Origin: Bifidobacterium callitrichos DSM 23973
GTDB lineage: Bacteria > Actinomycetota > Actinomycetes > Actinomycetales > Bifidobacteriaceae
DNA length: 64,000 nt
Assembly: GCF_000741175.1 (NCBI RefSeq)
Contig: NZ_JGYS01000015.1
Coordinates: 1-64,000 of the forward strand
Reading direction: 5' to 3'
In this document: piece after piece, positions 36,588 through 46,544 of the stretch
How positions within the stretch are numbered: position 1 is the stretch's first letter
How the letters are laid out: each line of letters starts with the position of its first letter
Program-made: the position numbers and the translations under genes
Notes under the pieces: model-generated
Seen by the model: only the letters and a program-made list of their open reading frames with translations
Told to the model about the DNA's origin: nothing
Database searches by the model: none

Positions 36588-37250
36588 ATGGAAATCGTCG
36601 TTACCGGACGTCACACGCAGATCAAGCAGAGGTTCCGTGATGTCGTAGAGAACAAGATGAATCGTGTGACCGCTATCGCCCCCGATGCGCAGCGTGCGCA
36701 GGTCGTGGTCACCCACGAGGGCAACCCGCGTCAGGCGGATACCGCCAAGCGCGTGGAAATCACCATCATCGCCGGCAGCACCGTGGTGCGTGCCGAGGCC
36801 TCGAGCGCCGATGAGTACAGCGCGCTCGACATGGCGCTCGACAAGCTGACCCTGCGTCTGCGCCGCACCCGCGATCGTCGTAAGGATCATCGTCGCGGCT
36901 ACACCAACCCCGCCCCGGTGGATCTGGGCGTGGTCGAGCCGGAGAGTGTGGAGGAGAACGAGCCGGAGGAGCCGAACAACAGCCCCGCCGCCGCAGTCGC
37001 CTCCGATCTCGGCCCGGGTGAGTCGGTGGAGGTCCAGGTCGGTGACACGCCGATCGTCATCCGCCGCAAGCTGCACATCGCCGAGCCGATGAGCATCGAC
37101 GAGGCCCTGTACGAGATGGAGCTGATCGGACACGACTTCTTCCTGTTCGTCAACAAGGAGACCGGTCGTCCGTCCGTTGTCTATCACCGTCACGGTTGGA
37201 GCTACGGCGTGTTCGAGATCGACACCCCGGAGAACGTCGCCAAGCAGTGA
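36588..37250 (+). CDS. hpf: Ribosome hibernation-promoting factor, long form
   Basis: A 220-residue long HPF that dimerises idle 70S ribosomes. The N-terminal S30AE domain (MEIVVTGRHTQIKQRFRDVV to about residue 105) is joined by an acidic linker to a C-terminal S30AE_C dimerisation domain (IDEALYEMELIGHDFFLFVN). AGGGAGGT precedes the ATG. A strong terminator separates it from secA. Confidence 0.94.
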   Translation: MEIVVTGRHTQIKQRFRDVVENKMNRVTAIAPDAQRAQVVVTHEGNPRQADTAKRVEITIIAGSTVVRAEASSADEYSALDMALDKLTLRLRRTRDRRKDHRRGYTNPAPVDLGVVEPESVEENEPEEPNNSPAAAVASDLGPGESVEVQVGDTPIVIRRKLHIAEPMSIDEALYEMELIGHDFFLFVNKETGRPSVVYHRHGWSYGVFEIDTPENVAKQ

Positions 37251-37295
37251 AGGGACGGCCGGTCCACGAGGTGATGTGGACCGATGATTCGGATC

Positions 37296-37340
37296 GATGA
37301 GGTCCCCGCAACCGGTTCAATCGGTTGCGGGGACCTCATC
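37296..37340 (+). terminator. Terminator between hpf and secA
   Basis: A perfect 19-bp inverted repeat (GATGAGGTCCCCGCAACCG and its complement) with a 7-base loop, followed by GTATTTTC. Confidence 0.85.
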
Positions 37341-37503
37341 GTATTTTCACGTGCGCGACCGAATATGGGAATATGCCCACGTTATCGGCAATGTCGCGTA
37401 TGATGGTCGGCAGTGTGTCCGCCGCACGCCTTTTCGAAATCCACGTGGACAACGGGGATGGCGGGGCGGGCTGCGGAACGAAGGAACGACACAGGAGCGA
37501 ATA

Positions 37504-40398
<2,895 letters not shown>

Positions 40399-40421
40399 GC
40401 TGACCGCCCTGCACGGATGAA

Positions 40422-40465
40422 GAAAGCCCCGCGGGTTCACGTGATGATGAATCGGCGGGGCTTTC
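40422..40465. terminator. Bidirectional hairpin between secA and the TetR gene
   Basis: An 11-bp stem (GAAAGCCCCGC / GCGGGGCTTTC) around a 22-base loop. The A/T edges on each strand suit convergent termination. Confidence 0.65.
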
Positions 40466-40475
40466 CCGTATCCGT

Positions 40476-41234
40476 TCAGTGTGTTCCTGCTGTTCCCGGC
40501 ATCCTCTCGAGCAGTTTCAGGTTCTCCCGGTAGACCTCGCGCCCCGAATGCGAGATCAGGTTCGAGGTCATGCCGACCATGAGTTCGATGGACTCCCGTC
40601 TACCCCGACGGAACCAGTCCTTGAGCATGTTCACGACCCCTCCGGCGATGTAGCCGAACTGGTAGTCGCTGATCGTCTTCGCCATTGTCGGGTCAACCAT
40701 CGTCGGGTCAACCGTCATCTGATCAGTCGTCGTCTCATCAGTACTGGACGCGTCGTCCGCGGCGGCCGCGCCGTCGATCCCAATGGCGCGGCCGGAGGCC
40801 CCTCCTATTCCCAGAGTGATCTGCGGGGCGACCGTCTCGGTGCAGACCTTGGAGATCGCATCGATGATGTCCGCGTACAGATTGCCACCGGACGGCGTCG
40901 ACAGCAGCGAGAGGAGCTGCTCCCGCCCGTCCAGCGACATGTAGACCTCGCGAATGAACGGACGGTAGTCGCCGTTGCACATCTCCTGAGTGTGCCGGTA
41001 CGTCATGTCCGTGTACATCTCGATCAGGTCGAGCCTGAGCTGGTCGAACATGTCGTATACATCGTGGTAGTGCGCGTAGAACGTGACGCGGTTGACGTCG
41101 GCCAGTTCCGTCAGTTCGGTGACCGTGATCCGGTTCAGGGGCTTGTCGGCCAGCAGACGTAGCAGCGCCTCCTGCAGAAGAAGACGTGTACGTCGTGTTC
41201 GACGATCCATTTTAACGTCATTTTTAGTGGTCAT
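40476..41234 (-). CDS. TetR/AcrR-family transcriptional regulator
   Basis: A 252-residue repressor with an N-terminal TetR helix-turn-helix (ITVTELTELADVNRVTFYAHY) and a C-terminal ligand-binding domain containing an unusual Asp/Thr/Met-rich insert near residues 165-190. It is divergent from the MMPL transporter operon, the likely target. A TACAAT -10 (41238-41233) overlaps the first ATG. Translation may therefore begin at the ATG at 41210 (MDRRTRRTRLLL), which fits the family better. Confidence 0.87.
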   Translation of the reverse strand: MTTKNDVKMDRRTRRTRLLLQEALLRLLADKPLNRITVTELTELADVNRVTFYAHYHDVYDMFDQLRLDLIEMYTDMTYRHTQEMCNGDYRPFIREVYMSLDGREQLLSLLSTPSGGNLYADIIDAISKVCTETVAPQITLGIGGASGRAIGIDGAAAADDASSTDETTTDQMTVDPTMVDPTMAKTISDYQFGYIAGGVVNMLKDWFRRGRRESIELMVGMTSNLISHSGREVYRENLKLLERMPGTAGTH

Positions 41235-41346
41235 TGTAGTTTTTCCTACAGGTGTCGGTCATGTTCGTAGCTTATCCATCGGAAGATGCCCAAGGTGATG
41301 GTTGCAGGGCAATCCGACTTCTCCAGTAATGATACCCCGTAAAGCA

Positions 41347-41372
41347 ACAGTTGTAGTAAAACACACGACTGT
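41347..41372. promoter_or_regulatory. Candidate TetR operator in the divergent promoter region
   Basis: ACAGTTG and CGACTGT form an imperfect inverted repeat spanning 26 bases, about 25 bases before the MMPL start. Location and symmetry fit a TetR-family operator; there is no other evidence. Confidence 0.35.
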
Positions 41373-41396
41373 AAGGAAACTGTCAGGGGGTATCCG

Positions 41397-43535
41397 GTGC
41401 GACGGATCATCAACGGCTTTCTGAAACATCGCGTCATCGTGATCGTCGTCTTCGCGATGCTGACGATACTCGGGGCGATCGCCTATCCACAGGTCAAAGT
41501 CAACTATTCGTTCGCCGACTACCTGCCGAAGGATGCCCCGTCGGTCGTGGCGCTCGACGACATGAAGGCGTCCTTCGACGCGGGTGTGCCGAACGCGCGC
41601 CTGTACGCCGAGGGCATCACCGCAACGCAGGCGGACCGGCTCGCCGACGATCTGGCCGACATCGACGGCGTCGATGAGGTCATGTGGCTCGGCTCGGTCG
41701 TCGACACCAAGGCGCCGGCGGAGATCCAGGACGCCGACACCGTCTCTTCGTGGAAAACGGACAAGGGGTATCTCTACCAGCTGACCATCGACTCGTCCAA
41801 GCTGGTTGACGCGGTGCCCGAGGCCCGGGCCGTGGCCGAACAAGCGCATGCGGCGCGCGTGACGATGACCGGTGACGGCGTCACCACGGCCGAGGCGCAG
41901 GGATCCACCGCCACCGAGATCGTGCTGATCATGGCCATCGCCGTGGCGATCGTCGTCGGCATCCTGCTCATCACCTCGCATTCATGGTTCGAGCCGGTGA
42001 TCTTCCTCATCGTCATCGGCGTCGCGATCGTAATGAACATGGGGTCGAACATCATACTCGGCGAGATCAGCTTCGTAAGCCAGATCTGCGGAGCGATCCT
42101 TCAGCTCGCCGTGTCCATGGACTACGCGATCGTGCTGCTGCACACGTTCCGCAGAGTGGAGAAGGAAATGCCCGGCGCCACGCCGGTCAAGGCGATGACC
42201 GAGACAGTGATCCGCAGTTTCACGGTGATCCTGAGCTCGGCGGCCGTCACCTTCTTCGGATTCCTCTCGCTGACGGTCATGCGCTTCGGCATCGGCGTGA
42301 ACATGGGCATCGTGCTCTCCAAGGGCATTGTGTTCAGCTTCCTGTCGATCATGATGCTCATGCCCTGCCTGATCCTCGTGTGTCTCAAACCGTTGAACGC
42401 ACTGGAGCACAGGTATCTTATGCCCTCGTTCTCCTGGTTCGCGCGAGTCTCGATGCGCATCGCCCTGCCGGCGGCGCTGGCGATCCTCATCGCCGCCGTT
42501 CCCGCCTATGTGGCGCAGGATCGCAATGACTTCATCTACGGCTCGGCCGACTTCGTGCAGCCGGGCAGCCGGCTCAAATCCGACGCCGACCACATCAACG
42601 ACGCCTTCGGTCGCTCGGAGACATGGGTCATCATGGTCCCCGAAGGACGATGGTCGGATGAGCAGGCCGTCATCGACGACGTCGAACAGCTGCCGCACGT
42701 CACTGACGTCACCTCGTACATCACCATGGCCGGCAGGGCGATGCCGACCGCCATCGTCCCCGGCAATCAGCTGGACCAGCTCATCTCGCACGGATGGTCG
42801 CGTCTCGTCGTATCGATGGACGTGCAGACCGAATCGAAGGACGCCTACGCGCTCGTGCCCGAGGTGCGTGACACCGTCGCTCGTCATTACGGCGAGGACT
42901 ACCGACTGGTCGGCACGACGGTGAGCACCTACGATCTGAGGGACGTGGTGCGCGCCGACACCGGCAAGGTGCGTTTGTTCTCCATCGGCAGCATCGCGCT
43001 CGTGCTGCTCATCGTATTCCGGTCGATCACGATCCCGGTCGTGGTGCTGCTCGCCATCGAGATCTCGATCTGGCTCAACCTCGCCGTGCCATACGTGACC
43101 GGCGACACCATCAACTACATCGGATACCTCGTCATCGAGGCCGTGCAGCTGGGAGCGGCCGTCGACTACGGCATCATCTACACACGTGAATATTTGGACC
43201 AGCGACGACGGCACGGGCCACGTGAGGCGACACGCCTGTCCATCCAGCACTCCGCGATCACGATCCTCACCTCGGCCACGATCCTCATCAGCGCCGGATT
43301 CGCCGTGTGGCGCATCGCCTCCAACGGCGTGATCAGCGAGATCGGCCTGCTCATCTCCCGCGGTGCCCTCGTCTCGATGCTGCTCATGTTCCTGCTGCTG
43401 CCATGGCTGTTCCGCATATCCGACTGGATGATACGACGCACCTCGATCGGACTGGGCCTCCGCGACGACGAACAATCCGCCACCCAATTGACGACCGATA
43501 CCACCACCCACCACACGAAGGAGATCACACGATGA
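41397..43535 (+). CDS. MMPL/RND-family membrane transporter
   Basis: A 712-residue RND-type exporter with two MMPL repeats: a helix (VIVIVVFAMLTILGAIAYP), a large extracytoplasmic loop, then five clustered helices, repeated. Family members move lipids or hydrophobic compounds using proton flow. The GTG start has AGGGGG upstream. The stop overlaps the next gene by ATGA, so transporter and secreted heptad protein are co-translated and probably act together. Confidence 0.88.
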   Translation: MRRIINGFLKHRVIVIVVFAMLTILGAIAYPQVKVNYSFADYLPKDAPSVVALDDMKASFDAGVPNARLYAEGITATQADRLADDLADIDGVDEVMWLGSVVDTKAPAEIQDADTVSSWKTDKGYLYQLTIDSSKLVDAVPEARAVAEQAHAARVTMTGDGVTTAEAQGSTATEIVLIMAIAVAIVVGILLITSHSWFEPVIFLIVIGVAIVMNMGSNIILGEISFVSQICGAILQLAVSMDYAIVLLHTFRRVEKEMPGATPVKAMTETVIRSFTVILSSAAVTFFGFLSLTVMRFGIGVNMGIVLSKGIVFSFLSIMMLMPCLILVCLKPLNALEHRYLMPSFSWFARVSMRIALPAALAILIAAVPAYVAQDRNDFIYGSADFVQPGSRLKSDADHINDAFGRSETWVIMVPEGRWSDEQAVIDDVEQLPHVTDVTSYITMAGRAMPTAIVPGNQLDQLISHGWSRLVVSMDVQTESKDAYALVPEVRDTVARHYGEDYRLVGTTVSTYDLRDVVRADTGKVRLFSIGSIALVLLIVFRSITIPVVVLLAIEISIWLNLAVPYVTGDTINYIGYLVIEAVQLGAAVDYGIIYTREYLDQRRRHGPREATRLSIQHSAITILTSATILISAGFAVWRIASNGVISEIGLLISRGALVSMLLMFLLLPWLFRISDWMIRRTSIGLGLRDDEQSATQLTTDTTTHHTKEITR

Positions 43536-45502
43536 CCACGACCGACAACACCCCGAACCCCATCGCAGGCCGTCGACGTACGACGGTCAGAAGAATCCTC
43601 GCGCCCACCATCGCCGCATTCCTCGCAGCCGTGCTCCTCACGGTTCCAGCGTTGTCCTCGGCGAATGCCGCGGACGAGCCCCAAGCATCCGTACACACCA
43701 CGGCAGTGGCGACTCCGGCGAACGACAATGGGGGCAATAGTGCAGAGGGAAACGGCAAGGACGAGACCGTCTACATCAAAACCAAGGCCAACGGCTCCGT
43801 CTCCGGCATCTACGTGGTCAACACCTTCGACGCCGGTCAGTCACGCACCGTCCAGGACCCGGGCTCATACACCAAGATCACGAACCTCACCACAGATGCC
43901 AAACTCAAGGAGACAAACGGCAAGGTGGACGTCACCACCCTCGAGAACAAACCGTTCTACTATCAGGGTGATCTCAAGGCCGACACCGCACTGCCCTGGA
44001 ACGTCAGCGTCGACTACACGCTGGACGGCAAGGCCGTCGACGCCAAGGAGCTGGACGGGGCTGACGGCGAACTCGCCATGACCCTGCGCATCGCGCCCAA
44101 CGAATCCGCCGACAAGGCGACCCGGGAATTCGCCGACGCCTATGTGATCCAGGCACAGGGCACGTTCCCGCAGGATGCGTTCGACATCACCGACGCCGGT
44201 GACGCCGCCCTCGCTCAATCCGGCGGCAACACCGTCGTCTCCGGCATGGTCCTGCCCGGGGAAACCGGAACGTTCACCATCCGCGGCCGGGCCAAGGACT
44301 TCACCAGCTCCGGATGGCAGATCACCGCGATGAGCCTCGACATGGCATTGGATGTGCGCGATCAGGACACCTCGCAGCTCACCGAGCAGACCGGCAAACT
44401 CGGCGACGCCACCGCGCAGCTGGCGGACGGCACGACATCCCTCGCCCAAGGCAACCGGGAACTGAGCCGGGGAATCGGTTCGCTCGCCACCGGAACCACC
44501 GAACTCAACCGCGGCGCGCAATCCCTCGCCGGCGGAACGGAAACGCTCGCCCAAGGCGCCGGAGCGCTTGCGCAGGGCAACCGGCAGCTGGCCGACGGAC
44601 TGACGCAACTGTACGATGCCAGCGGACGCATGAGCGCAGGCGTCAAGGGACTGCCCGAACAGATCACGGCCCTCTCGCAGGGCGTCACCACGCTCAAACA
44701 GGGGACGGACGCCCTGAAGCAGGGGGATGGACAGTACCGTCAGGCGCTCGCCGACGGCCAACAGACGATCCTCGCACAGGTCGGCGGCGACATTGATGCA
44801 GCCGAGACGGCGTCGCGACAGGCGTATGCCCAGGCGTTGGCCGCCGTGAAGCAGAACCCCGGCGACGCTCAGGCCATCGCGGCGCTCGACAAGGCCGTGA
44901 CCGCCATGACGCAGGTGGAGAACGCCAAAGGGCAGTATCAGGCGCTTGGACAGGCGCTTGACGGTTACGCGGGCATCTCCTCCGGCATCGGCCAACTGAG
45001 CGGGGGAGTGGATCAGCTCGACGCGAAGGTGAACGGTTCGTCCAACGGTTCGTCCAACGGTTCGTCAGACGACTCCGCGGCCACGCAGGCGTCCCTTGCG
45101 CAACTGGCCAACGGGTTGGCATCGATGCACACCGCCATCGGACAGCTCAACACGGGGGCGCAATCCGCCGCCTCCGGTGCCGAGGAGCTGGCGAAGGGCC
45201 TGTCGGCCGCGCGTGACGGCGCCAACAGCCTCGCCACTGGGGCCGCTGCGGCGGACTCGGGCGCGCGCACTCTCGCCTCGGGGGCCGCCTCCGCCGCCGA
45301 CGGCGCAGACCGGCTTGACGACGGCGCCCGTGAGCTCGCCGACTCCGTCAAGGGCATGGACGACAAGGTGCTCGACGAACTGCAGAAGACCATCGACGAG
45401 AAACTTGGCAAGGGCTTCAAGGTGCATTCGTTCGTCGCCTCCGCCAACACCGCCGTGGACCGTGTTCAGTTCACCTACGTCCTGCCCGGCATCGGCAAGT
45501 AG
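43532..45502 (+). CDS. Secreted coiled-coil protein with LxxG heptad repeats (YhgE/Pip-like)
   Basis: A 656-residue exported protein. A signal peptide (ILAPTIAAFLAAVLLTVPAL, cleavage near SANA-AD) leads into a beta-rich region, then a long stretch of X3-Leu-X2-Gly heptads (QLADGTTSLAQGNRELSRG) from about residue 290 to 625. The heptads are interrupted by a Gln/Ala helical segment and by a triplicated NGSS block near residue 510. No C-terminal membrane anchor is seen. Such proteins accompany MMPL or YhgE exporters; a periplasmic-adaptor-like role is inferred. AAGGAGA precedes the ATG. Confidence 0.8.
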   Translation: MTTTDNTPNPIAGRRRTTVRRILAPTIAAFLAAVLLTVPALSSANAADEPQASVHTTAVATPANDNGGNSAEGNGKDETVYIKTKANGSVSGIYVVNTFDAGQSRTVQDPGSYTKITNLTTDAKLKETNGKVDVTTLENKPFYYQGDLKADTALPWNVSVDYTLDGKAVDAKELDGADGELAMTLRIAPNESADKATREFADAYVIQAQGTFPQDAFDITDAGDAALAQSGGNTVVSGMVLPGETGTFTIRGRAKDFTSSGWQITAMSLDMALDVRDQDTSQLTEQTGKLGDATAQLADGTTSLAQGNRELSRGIGSLATGTTELNRGAQSLAGGTETLAQGAGALAQGNRQLADGLTQLYDASGRMSAGVKGLPEQITALSQGVTTLKQGTDALKQGDGQYRQALADGQQTILAQVGGDIDAAETASRQAYAQALAAVKQNPGDAQAIAALDKAVTAMTQVENAKGQYQALGQALDGYAGISSGIGQLSGGVDQLDAKVNGSSNGSSNGSSDDSAATQASLAQLANGLASMHTAIGQLNTGAQSAASGAEELAKGLSAARDGANSLATGAAAADSGARTLASGAASAADGADRLDDGARELADSVKGMDDKVLDELQKTIDEKLGKGFKVHSFVASANTAVDRVQFTYVLPGIGK

Positions 45503-45516
45503 CGGTTCGCGGCATC

Positions 45517-45603
45517 TCACTTCACCCGGAAGCCGTGGGATTGGGCGTAGCCGATGATGCCGCGTTGCCATTCGGTGAGCTGCGACCAGTACGCGAATGC
45601 AAC
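45517..45603 (-). pseudogene. C-terminal remnant of a second LacI-SBP or SBP paralogue
   Basis: Twenty-eight codons and a stop on the minus strand read WSQLTEWQRGIIGYAQSHGF followed by RVK. This aligns with the last residues of the intact LacI-SBP gene 1 kb away (LDEWERRLKLYATSQGFTVK). DNA identity is only moderate, so it is a paralogue's tail, not a recent duplicate. No more of the gene is visible; a long hairpin adjoins it. Confidence 0.55.
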
Positions 45604-45657
45604 CGACCGTCGTCCGTCCGATTCCGTCGCAGGAGGAATCGGACGGACGACGGTCGG
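45603..45657. terminator. Long perfect hairpin between convergent genes
   Basis: A perfect 23-bp inverted repeat (arms 45603-45625 and 45635-45657, beginning CCGACCGTCGTCC) with a 9-base loop, extended by AATGC/GCATT across a small bulge. It is much longer than the other terminators here and has no T-tract. Confidence 0.6.
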
Positions 45658-45665
45658 CATTGTGC

Positions 45666-46230
45666 TCAGGATGCGGACTCCGTCAACCAGTGCATCGCTT
45701 CGTCATAGGTCATGAGCAGTCGTTTGCGATAGTCGTCGATGAGAGTTGCACCTACCGTGCTCGCATAACTGCCGTCTATTGTCTGCTGTTCGGCGACAGC
45801 TCGTTCGAATGCGTCGGGCATGCGTCGGGTGAGTGTCGCGAATCTATGGAGAACATCTTCGGCCGGCAGGCCCATGCGTGAGGCGAACCGTTCCAGATGT
45901 TTGCGGCGGAGCTGAAGGAGATTCCGCCTGCCGCCGATGGTCATCGCCAGCGTCGTACTCGCGCCTATGGATCCATGGCCGAGGTATGGGTAGATCGAGG
46001 CGAGGTCATATAAGGGCGCCATTCTCACGGAAATTCGCCGCTACGGTTCCTGTGTGGGTTTCCTGCGCGAGCGGCATTGAAAGCAAGATGGGTGTGGGGT
46101 TATCCGACCATCGATAACCGTCGAAGTAGTGGAAGGCGATCGTCCCGTTCGTGCTTCGTGTGAATTCCCCGACGGGGGTTTCTCCGAGGAACGCATAGAG
46201 TTTCTGCTCTGTCATATGGTCACCATTCAT
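45666..46230 (-). pseudogene. hipA: hipA toxin kinase gene with large internal deletion
   Basis: Two HipA pieces are joined. From 46215 the HipA N-terminal subdomain is read (KLYAFLGETPVGEFTRS, ILLSMPLAQETHTG) to a stop at 46006. In another frame from about 46022 the HipA C terminus follows (PLYDLASIYPYLG, TTLAMTIGGRRNLLQL) to 45666. The roughly 250 residues between, containing the kinase P-loop and catalytic Asp, are missing, and the join is out of frame. The start region overlaps hipB by ATGA. Toxin activity is not possible. Confidence 0.75.
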
Positions 46231-46463
46231 AGGGGGGGCATCGGAGATTGTGGTGTCTTCTGCACGTTAAGTGAAAGACCGAGGAGCGCGAGCGCATTGA
46301 GTATGGTAGCGAATCCGGGGTTCGGCACGCGGCCCTGCTCGAATTCGATCAGCCAGCGGCGCGATACGCCCAGCTGTTCGGCCATCTGCGACTGGCTGAT
46401 GCCTTTGCTGCGGCGCTCGCTGCGGATGAGGCGGGCGAATCCCTCCGTGTTCCCGATAAGCAT
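46227..46463 (-). CDS. hipB: HipB-like XRE-family antitoxin
   Basis: A 78-residue helix-turn-helix protein (FARLIRSERRSKGISQSQMA, QLGVSRRWLIEFEQG) with the HipB-type tail GLSLNVQ. It would repress its own promoter and neutralise HipA. It is intact although hipA is not. Its ATG abuts the first of three evenly spaced palindromes upstream. No Shine-Dalgarno site is evident. Confidence 0.85.
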   Translation of the reverse strand: MLIGNTEGFARLIRSERRSKGISQSQMAEQLGVSRRWLIEFEQGRVPNPGFATILNALALLGLSLNVQKTPQSPMPPL

Positions 46464-46537
46464 GTGAAAAATACATCACCTCATCACTCAATGTGCAAAA
46501 TAATTCACCTGCTGCGGTCATGTGCGAAATAGTGCAC
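46464..46537. promoter_or_regulatory. Three regularly spaced operators of hipB
   Basis: GTGAAAAATACATCAC (46464-46479), GTGCAAAATAATTCAC (46493-46508) and GTGCGAAATAGTGCAC (46522-46537) share GTGnnAAATAnnnCAC and begin exactly 29 bp apart, close to three helical turns. They fill the whole gap between the hipB start and the LacI-SBP 3' end. Confidence 0.75.
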
Positions 46538-46544
46538 ATTTCGT

